A DNA stretch of 64,000 bases, from positions 72,001-136,000 of the forward strand of contig CM059192.1 of the NCBI GenBank assembly GCA_030323885.1. Reading direction: 5' to 3'. The stretch is from Branchipolynoe longqiensis. Taxonomy: Eukaryota > Annelida > Polychaeta > Phyllodocida > Polynoidae. Every line of letters starts with the position of its first letter. The first letter of the stretch is position 1. A program made the position numbers and the translations under genes. Shown one piece after another: positions 30,441-40,794 of this stretch. A model generated the notes under the pieces. That model made no database searches and was not told the DNA's origin. It worked only from the letters and a program-made list of their open reading frames with translations.

Positions 30441-30741
30441 TTACAAGTCAGTCTGTTGATGGCCTGCTGCAGTTAGGGACAGAAGTGAAGTTGTCCACAC
30501 AATTTGCTGCCTTGTCGTCAACTTGCTTTGTGCTTCCCTAATTTACCAACCTTTTGAGTTTCCAGCCACGTTTTGAAATAAAATAGCAGAAGTAAAATAT
30601 CCATATGGATATATTCAACTAGAAGTCAGTTGTTGTTTTTCCTTTACTAATTACTCTAAGCTAGTGGCATAATCCACTGTTTTTCTGGGGGTCTGCCCTA
30701 TTTCAAGTGTTTGTTTGATCATTGCAATCCCATTTCATTAA
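30441..30741. other. Unassigned spacer
   Basis: AT-leaning sequence with no recognisable gene or repeat. Confidence 0.4.
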
Positions 30742-30960
30742 AGCTGCCTAGTCCAATGAAAATATCAAATTTTCAAAACCAAAAGAATGATTTGGATTTC
30801 ATTCTACATATCTAACTGAGATACTGGTGCACTTATCAAACATTTGTCGCTGCATAGTTGTGAATACTGGGGTAATTTAATAGAACCTGTTACTGCAGAA
30901 ACCTAGGGTGGAACAGTTTTGGCATGCTTGCCAAAATTAAATTTACAGAGAAAATTGGTG
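30742..30960. mobile_element. M3 left-half fragment
   Basis: Begins AGCTGCCTAGTCCAATG just after TTAA (30738-30741) and follows the family to CATGCTTGCCAAAATTAAAT, then stops. The right half is absent. Confidence 0.8.
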
Positions 30961-31199
30961 CTGTTTTGTTAAATACTTTTAGCTAAAATAAGTAGGTTAC
31001 TAGTTAATTCTTAAGTCTGCGGCAATGTAAACATATCCCAGAAGACCTTGCATCCATTCCTTTTGAGTGATTGTCCTGACTGTTGCTCGACCTAGAAACT
31101 TGCACAGTACGTCTGAAGTGGGTCTAATAGACAAGTAGGACTGTTTGCAGCAGTTCCCAAAACGTTACCCCATTTTAAAATCAGCTAGCGTTCCTTCAG

Positions 31200-32275
31200 C
31201 ATATGTTCCAAGAGGCGGGAGTAATGTTTACGTCAAGTAAGGGATTGACCCACTGAGCCAAGAGGAGGCCTGTTCCAAGAGGCGGGAGTAATGTTTACGT
31301 CAAGTAAGGGATTGACCCACTGAGCCAAGAGGAGGCCTGTTCCAAGAGGTGGGAGTAATGTTTACGTCAAGTAAGGGATTGACCCACTGAGCCAAGAGGA
31401 GGCCTGTTCCAAGAGGCGGGAGTAATGTTTACGTCAAGTAAGGGATTGACCTACTGAGCCAAGAGGAGGCCTGTTCCAAGAGGCGGGAGTAATGTTTACG
31501 TCAAGTAAGGGATTGACCTACTGAGCCAAGAGGAGGCCTGTTCCAAGAGGTGGGAGTAATGTTTACGTCAAGTAAGGGATTGACCCACTGAGCCAAGAGG
31601 AGGCCTGTTCCAAGAGGCGGGAGTAATGTTTACGTCAAGTAAGGGATTGACCCACTGAGCCAAGAGGAGGCCTGTTCCAAGAGGCGGGAGTAATGTTTAT
31701 GTCAAGTAAGGGATTGACCTACTGAGCCAAGAGGAGGCCTGTTCCAAGAGGTGGGAGTAATGTTTATGTCAAGTAAGGGATTGACCCACTGAGCCAAGAG
31801 GAGGCCTGTTCCAAGAGGCGGGAGTAATGTTTACGTCAAGTAAGGGATTGACCCACTGAGCCAAGAGGAGGCCTGTTCCAAGAGGCAGGAGTAATGTTTA
31901 TGTCAAGTAAGGGATTGACCCACTGAGCCAAGAGGAGGCCTGTTCCAAGAGGTGGGAGTAATGTTTATGTCAAGTAAGGGATTGACCCACTGAGCCAAGA
32001 GGAGGCCTGTTCCAAGAGGCGGGAGTAATGTTTATGTCAAGTAAGGGATTGACCTACTGAGCCAAGAGGAGGCCTGTTCCAAGAGGTGGGAGTAATGTTT
32101 ACGTCAAGTAAGGGATTGACCTACTGAGCCAAGAGGAGGCCTGTTCCAAGAGGCGGGAGTAATGTTTACGTCAAGTAAGGGATTGACCCACTGAGCCCAA
32201 GAGGAGGCCTGTTCCAAGAGGCGGGAGTAATGTTTATGTCAAGTAAGGGATTGACCCACTGAGCCAAGAGGAGGC
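31200..32275. repeat. 67-bp minisatellite, 16 near-identical units
   Basis: Each unit has TTCCAAGAGGCGGGAGTAAT, GTTTACGTCAAGTAAGGGAT and GACCCACTGAGCCAAGAGGA in order. Units differ mainly at three two-state sites (GGCGGG/GGTGGG, TACGTC/TATGTC, CCCACT/CCTACT). The low divergence points to recent homogenisation. No gene. Confidence 0.96.
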
Positions 32276-32364
32276 AACGGGTTTCAGAATTACTGAAAGC
32301 AAGCTGACAGAAAAGTCCACATTTCATTTCCAATTCCAACCCACTGCACCGAGTGCCTGAACCT

Positions 32365-32668
32365 TAGCCCCAGTCACACATCACCGGATTGGGGGAAACG
32401 GACAGAAACCAAACAAAATCCATTTTGTGTCCATCCAAGTTTTGAACATGCACATAACTAGGAACGGATGCCGCCGGACTGATGTGTACGCTTCTTGTCC
32501 GTTTTGAGTTTGTTTCATCCGTTGGCTATCTGTTCATGTCCGTTCGTCCAGCGGCCTTTGACCCGATATCGCAACATTTTGACACATTTTAATACATTTT
32601 GATACTTATGTTGCCCGGACTATACAATTCTGTCCCATTGCTCAATCCGGTGATGTGTGACTGGTGCT
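32365..32668. mobile_element. M2 TIR element, CCGTT-word copy
   Basis: The ends AGCCCCAGTCACACATCACC and (reverse-complemented) AGCACCAGTCACACATCACC are strongly inverted, followed on both sides by GGATTG/CAATCC. The core AAGTTTTGAACATGCACATA lies at 32438-32457. The arms contain permuted GTCCGTT/CCGTTCGTCC words. Confidence 0.85.
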
Positions 32669-32764
32669 TTTTCTTTGTTAGATTGAGTGACGGATGTTTA
32701 CAATGGGAGGAGGGGGCTGGTGGCTGACACATTTGCTTGCACTGTCAGGGCCTTTAGTTAGATT

Positions 32765-33066
32765 GTAGTTTTTTGTTGTTTTATATCTGAGCAAGATATA
32801 TGATCATAGCAGGACGGGTACTGACTTGCAACAGTGTGCACTCAAGATCAGGTCACTGGCACCATGACTGGATATCCTACTCAGTCACATTATCTTGATA
32901 CAGAACTAACCAGTCCTTGCCCTATGGTATTAATGCTGACCGCCAGGCTAGATAGCGACAAGTATCAATTTTGTGAGTCATTGGTTTGACTCCGTCAGGG
33001 TTCAGAACTCCCGACCTTCCCTACTGGAAGCGCGCGCTCTATCGATTCGACCAGCGCGTCCGGTCA
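32765..33066 (-). mobile_element. SINE-A, diverged
   Basis: Plus-strand order of TGTTTTATATCTGAGCAAGA, CACTGGCACCATGACTGGAT, TTGGTTTGACTCCGTCAGGG and ending CGACCAGCGCGTCCGGTCAC. The head differs from the usual copies (GAATCGATAGAGCGCGCGC on the minus strand), so it may represent a subfamily. Confidence 0.75.
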
Positions 33067-33084
33067 CCCTTTTGTTATGCGAGG

Positions 33085-33273
33085 CCCCTGTAGGTGAGAC
33101 CTCTATTTGCTCCCCAAGAGAGTGCCGCTGGTAACTTGCAAAAGCCAGCAGCACTTCAACACTTTTGCAGGCAGATTTCATGAAAGAGAGCTAAATGGAG
33201 AGTGTCAGTCAAGTAATGAAAGCAGTCTTTGTCGCATCGCGACCGACAGCATGATGATGATGATGATGATGGA
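33085..33273 (+). mobile_element. Short retroposon / LINE 3' tail, 5'-truncated
   Basis: Shares CTATTTGCTCCCCAAGAGAG and AACTTGCAAAAGCCAGCAGC with 2565-2650. It then carries GAGCTAAATGGAGAG, which is found otherwise only in the LINE 3' UTR near 13815-13835. It ends with GTCGCATCGCGACCGACAGC and (ATG)n. It therefore mixes features of the short retroposon and the LINE. Confidence 0.75.
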
Positions 33274-33675
33274 TGTAGGGAGTGGGGGTGGGAGTGGGGG
33301 GGGGGGTGTAAATGAAGGCTGGTACAACGCGACCTGATCTGTTTATGGCACATGTTAGTGGAATCATGCTTTGTAGTCAACAAAGTGAGATGAGATTTGT
33401 GATATGGTTAGCAGGGCCTAGCCTCCATGTATGCAGGTACGTAGCTGCATGCCACCTGAGATTACAACTTTTATTTTTGATTAAAATACATGATGCTTTA
33501 TAGCATTTTATTCCATCATGTTTCATTACACCAACAAAAGGCCTCGCCGAATAGGTCCAATAGCAGCCGCTATTCACAACTGTCGCCACCTTGGGGCATG
33601 GTGATGCCATTAACATCCGCCAGGTGGCGTCACAGGCGATATTCAGTGTATACATTGTGGAGACTAAACGGCTGA

Positions 33676-33855
33676 TTAGCTCAGTGTCAGGATAATGTGA
33701 CTGAGTGGGATATCAGGTCATGGTGCCGGTGGCCGAATTTCCCAGTGGGGCAGCACTATAAAGTCATCATGAGTGTGTACTGTCACAAGTCAGTACCTGT
33801 TCTTATATGACCTTGGCATGTCGCCCGGACGTAAAACTCCAACAACCAACAAATC
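33676..33855 (+). mobile_element. SINE-A, 5'-truncated
   Basis: Starts within the body (GCTCAGTGTCAGGATAATGT), runs through AGGTCATGGTGCCGG and ends GTAAAACTCCAACAACCAAC. Confidence 0.82.
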
Positions 33856-34300
33856 TCCAATTAAAGCCATACCAACGACTTGGAGAACCGTGAGAATGGC
33901 ATAAACCTTTTACTTTATATGTTAGACTGAGTTCTATCATCTGTATTCAATTTGCGCATAGATACAGGACTTACCAAATGGACGGCTTCTTATCTACAGT
34001 CTCTACACCGTTCCAAGTCGGACATGACCTCACATGTTATTAGGACGTAAAACCCCAACCAGTCACCCGCAAGCTGCAGTCACAGCGCGCTTCTCTCTAT
34101 CGCCCCGCGTCAGTCATGGCCGGGTCACGTGGTAGCGCACAGACCGGTGACGTCATGCGCTGAATGTTGTCTGCCCCGCTCCTGTGGGAAGTAGTGCATG
34201 CAGTTGGCGCCCACTGAGGCTTTAGGTGCAGCAGCCCTGTCGGAACTCAGCCGTCGTCACACTCTGCTGAGTCGTCCCACTTCCAGCACCAGGCAGCCTC
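33856..34300. other. GC-rich spacer, possible promoter-proximal region
   Basis: A SINE-A end scrap lies at 33990-34065. Downstream are an E-box CACGTG (about 34127) and a CRE-like TGACGTCA (about 34149), then a reading frame from ATG 34198 with plausible composition (LAPTEALGAAALSELSRRHT) before it runs into the CA-rich array. No family is recognised and no splice donor is evident. Confidence 0.3.
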
Positions 34301-34304
34301 CCTA

Positions 34305-35330
34305 CACACACTCACATACACTACACTCACACACTCACATACACTACACTCACACACACCGTCACACCCTCACACACACTCACCACACACACAAACACAC
34401 TCACCACACACACACACTCACATACACTACACTCACACACTCACATGCACTACACACCCACTCACCACACACAAACTCACATACACTACACTCACACACA
34501 CCCTCACACACACTCACACACAAACATACTCACCACACACACACTCACATACACTACACTCACATACACTACACACACACTTACATACACTACACTCACA
34601 CACACTACACACACACTCACATACACTACACTCACACACTCACATACACTACACACACTTACATACACTACACTCACACACACTACACTCACACACTCAC
34701 ATACACTACACACCCACTCACCACACATACACTACACTCACACACACCCTCACACACACTCACCACACACTCACACACAAACATACTCACCACACACACT
34801 CACATACACTACACTCACACACTCACACACACTACACACACTTACATACACTACACTCACACACACTACACACACCCTCATCACACACTACACACACAAC
34901 CTCATCACACACTCACATACACTCACACACTCACTCATCACACACACTACACACACCCTCACCACACACACACTCACACACACAAACTCACACTACACTC
35001 ACACACACTACACTCACACACCCCCTCACACACTACACTCACACATACCCTCACACCCTCACACACACTACACTCACACACTCACTCACCACACACACTG
35101 CACACACCCTCACCACACACACACAAACTCACACACACTAAGCTCACACACACACTACACTCACACACACACTCACCACACACACTCACCACACACACAC
35201 TCACAACCACTCACCACACTCACACACCCTCACACCCGCCCTCACACACTCACACTCAGACACTCACACACACACACTTGCATGCACACTCACACACTCA
35301 CAGACACATTCACACACACACTCAGACACT
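34305..35330. repeat. CACACTCACATACACTA-type low-complexity array
   Basis: About 1 kb of mixed CACACT, CACATACACTACACT and CACCACA words. It returns in shorter form at 37195-37350. Two overlapping Thr/His frames (382 and 295 codons) arise from it and are not called. Confidence 0.93.
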
Positions 35331-35439
35331 GAATCCAGCTTTTTGACCAGCCTGGTGTGTTTATATTATAAGTTATTATGTGGCTGTGGACAACGAAACC
35401 GACAAGTTGTAAACTTCAGAAGTGACCCTGGGTGTGCCG

Positions 35440-35600
35440 TGTGTGTCTATGTGTGTGTATATATGTCTAGCAGTGTGTCTGTAGGTGTCTATGTGTGTCT
35501 ATATGTATCTACATGTGTATATATGTCTAGCAGTGTGTCTGTGTGTGTCTATATATGTCTAGCAGTGTGGATCTGTGCGTCTGTGTGTCTCTCTGTGTGC
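35440..35600. repeat. TGTGTCTATATGTCTAGCA-type repeat
   Basis: Degenerate GTGTGTCT/ATATGTCTAGCAGTGTG words, four to five units. No gene. Confidence 0.7.
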
Positions 35601-35605
35601 ACACT

Positions 35606-36740
35606 TCTCAGGCCGACCCACACCGTCAGGCCGACCATCCTGCTACCCAACTGTCAGGCTGACCATCCTGCTACCCACACAGTCAGGCTGACCATCCTGC
35701 TACCCAACCGTCAGGCCGACCATCCTGCTACCCAACTGCCAGGCTGACTGACCTGCTACCCACACCATCAGGCCGACCAGCCTGCTACCCACACCGTCAG
35801 GCCGACCGTCCTGCTACCCACACCGTCAGGCCGACCGTACTGCTACCCACACCGTCAGGCCGACCGTACTGCTACCCACACCGTCAGGCTGACCCTCCTG
35901 CTACCCAACCGTCAGGCCGACCGTCCTGCTACCCACACTGTCAGGCCAAGCGTCCTGCTACCCACACCGTCAGGCTGACCCTCCTGCTACCCACACCATC
36001 AGGCCTACCGTCCTGCTACCCACACGGTCAGGCTGACCCTCCTGCTACCCAGACCATCAGGCCGACCATCCTGCTGCCCAACTGTCAGGCCGCCCGTCCT
36101 GCTACCCACACCGTCAGGCCGCCCGTCCTGCTACTCACACCGTCAGGCCGCCCGTCCTGTTACCCACACCGTCAGGCTGACCCTCCTGCTACCCACATCG
36201 TCAGGCCGACCATTCTGCTACCCATACCATCAGGCCGACCATTCTGCTACCCATACCATCCGGCCAATCGTCCGGCCGACCGTCCTGCCACCCAACCGGC
36301 AGGCTGAACCTCCTACTACCCACACCGTCAGGCCGACCGTCCTGCTACCCACACCGTCAGGCCGACCATCCAGTTACCCACACCGTCAGGCTGACTCTCC
36401 TGCTACCCACATCGTCAGGCTGACAGTCCTGCTACCCACACCATCAGGCTGACTGTTCTGCTACCCATACCATCAGGCCAACCGTCCTGCTACCCAACTG
36501 TCCGGCCGACCGTCCTGCCACCCAACTGGCAGGCTGACCCTCCTGCTACCCACGCCGTCAGGCCGACTGTCCTGCTAGCCACACCGTCAGGCCGACCGTC
36601 CTGCTACCCACACCATCAGGCCGACCGTCCTGCTACCCACACCATCAGACCGACCGTCCTGCTACCCACACCATCAGGCCGACCGTCCTGCTACCCACAC
36701 CATCAGACCGACCGTCCTGCTACCCACACCATCAGGCCGA
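35606..36740. repeat. 29-bp minisatellite, about 39 units
   Basis: Units of CAGGCCGACCGTCCTGCTAC plus CCACACCGT, with several point variants. The last unit runs into non-repetitive GC-rich sequence at 36741 (GTTGGACGCTGTGAGCACG). Confidence 0.95.
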
Positions 36741-36794
36741 CGTTGGACGCTGTGAGCACGTCCGGATAAGACGACGGACTGCGGGCCACATAGC

Positions 36795-36976
36795 CACCCA
36801 CACACATACCACCCCGCCAACATGCACATACACACACGTACACACACACACCACCCGCCCACACACACATATATACACACGTACACACACACCACCCGCC
36901 CACACACACACATATATACACACGTACACACACACCATCCGCCCACACACACACATATATACACACATACACACAC
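36795..36976. repeat. CA-rich ~55-bp tandem units
   Basis: Three units with CACCCGCCCACACACACA and TATATACACACGTACACACA. Minus-strand Val/Cys frames across it are artefacts. Confidence 0.88.
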
Positions 36977-37080
36977 GGCGAGGGTCAGTCACCGCAGACT
37001 GCTGGAGGAGGCAGACGCCGGGATCTAACTGCGCACCGTGAACGCCGTGAACGCCGTGAACGCCGTGGTGCAGGTAGGTA
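36977..37080 (+). other. GC-rich island with strong splice-donor consensus
   Basis: Between two repeat arrays lies about 100 bp of GC-rich sequence. It contains possible acceptors (GGGTCAG at 36981-36987, ACCGCAG at 36991-36997), a triple 9-bp repeat CGTGAACGC and a consensus donor CAG/GTAGGT near 37073. One frame ends LLEEADAGI-stop; another is open throughout. By analogy with the array-flanked DNAJC12 exons this could be a small exon, but no protein family is recognised. Confidence 0.22.
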
Positions 37081-37194
37081 GGTGTTACCCACTTACCGGT
37101 CTGTACAGGAAGGTCAGCTGGCCGGTTACTGGTGGACAGTGTGGCTACTGACTGGTCTTACAACAGGGTCACATTGTGGCTACTTACTGTTCTT

Positions 37195-37350
37195 ACAACA
37201 CTCACACACAAACACACTCACCACACACACACACTCACACACACTACACTCACACACTCACACTCACATACACTACACACACACTCACCACACACACTCA
37301 CATACACTACACTCACACACACTACGCACACACCCTCATCACACACTCAC
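37195..37350. repeat. CACACTCAC array, second block
   Basis: Same words as the 34305-35330 array, including the CACATACACTACACTCACAC phrase. Confidence 0.9.
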
Positions 37351-37359
37351 TGTGGTTAC

Positions 37360-37765
37360 TGGTTCACAGTGTAGCTACTTGCCAGTCTTTGTGATAGGCT
37401 CATCTTGTAGCTCCTTACTGGCATATTCGATAGGTTCACCTGGCTGGTTACTGGTTCAGCTGGCTGGTCACTGGTTCACTTGGCTGGTTACTGGTTGATC
37501 TGACTGGTTACTGATTCACCATGTAGCAACTTTACTGGTCTATATGATAGGCTCATCTTTTAACTCCTTACTGGTCTACGCGATCGATTCACCTGGCTGG
37601 TTACTGGTTCACCCAACTGGTTAATGGTTCACCTGGCTGGTTACTGGTTCACTTCACTGGTTACAGGTACACCTAATTGGTGACTGGTTCACGTGGCTGG
37701 TTACTGGTTGGTTCACCTGGCTGGTTACTGGTCCACGTTGTAGCTACTTACTGATATATTCAACA
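37360..37765. repeat. ~20-bp repeat (GGTTCACCTGGCTGGTTACT)
   Basis: Irregular tandem units of GGTTCACCTGGCTGGTTACT with CTTACTGGTCTA-type variants. Related words already appear at 37100-37190, so the array was split by the CACACTCAC block. Confidence 0.85.
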
Positions 37766-38103
37766 GGTTCACCCCAACCCCACCTACACAACCGCCCCTA
37801 CCCGACCACAGCGAGATACACCCGTGAGGGGATGCCAACCCAAACCACCCTACCATATTTGATTGTAAATAGAAAATTCAACTCGATTTAATGCTCCAAT
37901 CACTGCCGCCGCCTCCCCCCCCCCCCCCTCTATCTCCTCATCCGTCTCCCTCCTGCCCTGTTCATGCTGTCACTTCATGCATCTTCTTTGAATGTTCACT
38001 CAGTCGTGCAGCCTTTCCGTTAAGCGCATCTCCCCCCTCATGCACCCCCCCCCCCCCAATAAACACTGTCCGGGCTAAGCTAATGTCTCAGAGATGTGTG
38101 TAG
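37766..38103. other. Spacer with C-runs
   Basis: Two C-runs at about 37915-37930 and 38046-38060. No supportable gene. Confidence 0.45.
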
Positions 38104-38968
38104 AGCGTGGTGTTCTCTGTGGCGGAGTAGTTAGAGTGTCTGACTTTTTTCCAGGTCGGACTCCTAATCTGAAGGTCGGTGGTTCGATTCCCCGATTTGG
38201 ATTTCCACTGGTGTGTATAACTTACAGTGTCATCAAAGGCCAGTTACTCTCATACCATGCCTATAGCAGTGTTTACACGGGCAATTGTGAAGCGAATTAG
38301 GCAAATCGATTTATATGAAGCAATGTAGTGACGCGTTTACACGGACCGAGTTTGAAAGTGTTTCGGCGCCTGGAACCAGCAGCCTTAGTGGTCCGCCTGT
38401 AGCCGGCGAGCACTGCTATTTGTTTAGTTTACACTCGGCGATTCGACGCCGATGTAGCTGCTACGTTAATATCGCTTGGAATTTAAGGTTAATTTAATTA
38501 AATTTCATTATTTGAGTATGTAATTCTGTTAAATATGATCGCATTCAATAGATTTCGGCCTAATCGGTCCCTAACACTGACAGGCACCAGCAATAGTTAC
38601 AGCTGAGCCTGTAGCCGGCGAGCACTGCTATTTTACACTATCGCCGCCCGGGAACCAGCTGAATCGCTTCAAATAAACCACCTCGCGACCAGGTATTCAT
38701 AAAGCAAATCATATGAAGCGAATCAGCCCTAATCCGCTTCAGTGGCGCGTTTACACGGCGAATGTGAGGCGAACTAGGCAAGGCGATTTATATGAAGCGA
38801 TTTAACTCTCCCATGTAAACACGGCTTATGTCGTGTGGGAGGTTAAAAATCCCTTGGGTCGGTAAAAGTGTAGACTCAGGCTTTCTATCGACAAACTGTC
38901 TAATGGTGAAAACAAGTCTATTCAGACTTATCCATGATAGGCAGTATAAATCTTCAAGAAAAAAAATA
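38104..38968 (+). mobile_element. SINE-C interrupted by a TIR element
   Basis: The head TGTGGCGGAGTAGTTAGAGT and box B GGTGGTTCGATTCCC (38180-38194) start a SINE-C. The body breaks at 38264 and resumes at 38827 with GTGTGGGAGGTTAAAAATCC, ending GTATAAATCTTCAAG and an A-rich tail. The intervening 38265-38826 is an M5 element. Confidence 0.87.
38265..38826. mobile_element. M5 TIR element with 3-bp target duplication
   Basis: 562 bp with inverted ends AGCAGTGTTTACACGGG and CCCATGTAAACACGGCT. TAT is repeated outside at 38262-38264 and 38827-38829. Comparison with uninterrupted SINE-C copies confirms the junctions. The interior repeats GTTTACACGG and GAAGCGA words. A 3-bp duplication is seen with PIF/Harbinger-type transposases, but assignment is tentative. 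Confidence 0.82.
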
Positions 38969-38974
38969 AAAGAA

Positions 38975-39397
38975 AAAGAAGAGCCGAAAAAAGCAAACGC
39001 CGGCAAGCACAAGGAAACAAAAGCAAACACAACAAAGGCAAGGAAACGCAAGCGAAGGCAAGCGAAGGCAAGCGAGCGCAGGCGAGCGCAGGTGAGCGCA
39101 GGCAAAGGCAGGCAAAGGAAGATTCACAAACAAACACGAACAAACACAGGCAAACACAACCAAACACAGGCAACCACAGGCAAACAACCAAACACAGGCA
39201 AACACAACCAAAGGCAAGTAAACACAGGCGAACACAGGCGAACACAGGTGAACACAGGCGAACACAGGCGAACACAGGCATACACAGGCATACACAGGCA
39301 TACACAGGCAAACACAGGCAAACAAAAACAAACAAAAACAAACACAGGCAAACACAGGCAAACACAAGCAAACAGATGTAAGCAGATGTAAGAACAT
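38975..39397. repeat. 10-bp repeat (GGCAAACACA)n
   Basis: Begins as AAGCGAAGGC/GAGCGCAGGC words next to the SINE-C A-rich tail and becomes GGCAAACACA. Frames are open on both strands (Lys/Thr/Gln on plus, Cys/Leu/Phe on minus); artefacts. Confidence 0.93.
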
Positions 39398-39400
39398 GTC

Positions 39401-40140
39401 TAAAGGGCTGTCACATTACGACGCATCGTGCCGACGTATGTGATTTTTGGCCGCTACTTCGGGATACGTTGTTATGCATTACGCGTGCGTTAGGCGCTTG
39501 TTGGTATACACGTCAATGTACGTCAACGTTCGTCGAGATATGGTGTCGCGCATCAGGGGGTCGGCAAAGTTTTGTGCATGCACAAAACTTTTGACATACG
39601 ACAACGTGTGGATTTTACGTCGGCCGAACATTATGTATACGTTAAGCATACATCGATGTACATTAGACATATGTTAGACAAACACTGTTCACTATGTTGC
39701 ACTACATTGACCTATAGTAAAGGCAGTGGGAATGCACAGTCCGTGTACTGACAACGTATGGATAATGCCGTGAATATGGCTTATGCTGCCGACACAGCAT
39801 TAAGCAACCACCAATCAATCAATCAATCAATCGTACATCTAATGTACATTTAGCGTTTGTCCAGAATGTCTTGACGTATGTAACGTATGAGGCATAGTTC
39901 TGGCGATCGAATAATATATATAACGTTCACCAGTGTTGTGCAAATGTACTGTGAGTGTAATTCGAGCATTTTTCACTGAGAGGCCCATTAGCCATACGTT
40001 GGCCATACGCTATGTATACAGTATGTATACATACAACTTTGCCCCCCGCGCCGAAAAGTTTGACGCTTCTCGACATAAAAAAGTGATTTTACGTGTTGGC
40101 CGCATGCTTGCGAGATGCGTCGTAATGTGACAGTGCCTTA
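39401..40140. mobile_element. M2 TIR element, TACGTC-word copy, with LINE tail insert
   Basis: The ends TAAAGGGCTGTCACATTACG and (reverse-complemented) TTAAGGCACTGTCACATTAC are inverted and continue as ACGC. The core AAGTTTTGTGCATGCACAAA lies at 39567-39586. Arms are permuted GTATACGTC/TACGTTGG words. A (CAAT)n-tailed LINE end at about 39766-39832 is inserted. Confidence 0.87.
39766..39832 (+). mobile_element. CAAT-tailed LINE 3' end
   Basis: GTGAATATGGCTTATGCTGC then CGACACAGCATTAAGCAACC and (CAAT)n. Same 3' end as the LINE remnant at 12126-12180, here only 67 bp long. Confidence 0.8.
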
Positions 40141-40292
40141 AGGGTTAACTCCTCTTCAGTTGTCTCTCATGTCGATGTGTCAATGCTGGGTTCTAACCTA
40201 CCCTAACCGACCGATAGGCAGTCGACACCCCTGGTCCCCCCTGCCGACAGTCGCCAGCAGTTAGCAAAGTGACGGGCTGGTCGACTGGTTCT
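40141..40292. other. Short spacer
   Basis: No feature recognised. Confidence 0.4.
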
Positions 40293-40794
40293 GGTGTTGC
40301 AGTTTCAGCGCCCGGTCAGTTTCCACCACCTGTATCGACTCAAACTCAAAGCATTGTCAATGGTCGTGAGCAATCTTCATACAGAAAATACAGCAAAAGT
40401 GAAATATCTCTAAAACTACACCACCTATTAACAAATCGCTTGGTACACATATAGAAAACATCTTTACCAAAAAGACTGTATTAAATTTATAAGCTTAGGG
40501 TTCTTGATTTGTATTAATTTTGAATAAAACTAAGGTTTTGCACTGCGCATACCATCAAACTCAAGGCATTGTCAATGGTCGCTAGCAATCTTCAGACAGA
40601 AAATACAGGAAAAGTGATATATCTCTAAAACCACACCACCTAGAAACAAATCGCTTTGTACACATGTAGAAAACATCTTTACCAAAAACATTATATTAAA
40701 TTTATAAGGTTAGTGACGATGATGTTAGATTTTGATGCATGCGTATGAAACTGACAGGCAGCTGAAACTGACCGGGCGCTGAAACTGCGACACC
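40293..40794. mobile_element. M1 TIR element with internal dimer, second copy
   Basis: Ends GGTGTTGCAGTTTCAGCGCC and complement-ending CTGCGACACC. Same length (502 bp) and internal pair of ~190-bp units as 28111-28612. Terminal bases differ slightly (TTTCAGCGCCCGGTC here against TTTGAGCGCCCTGCC), and both ends of each copy changed together. Confidence 0.88.

Noticed and set aside
34198..35346. A 382-codon frame starting at a plausible ATG.
   Set aside because: Only the first ~40 codons are non-repetitive; the rest is the CACACTCAC array. Kept only as a low-interest possible first exon.
38265..38826. An old duplication of SINE-C sequence rather than an insertion.
   Set aside because: The two SINE halves are complementary parts of one copy, and the TAT duplication and inverted ends fit a DNA-element insertion.
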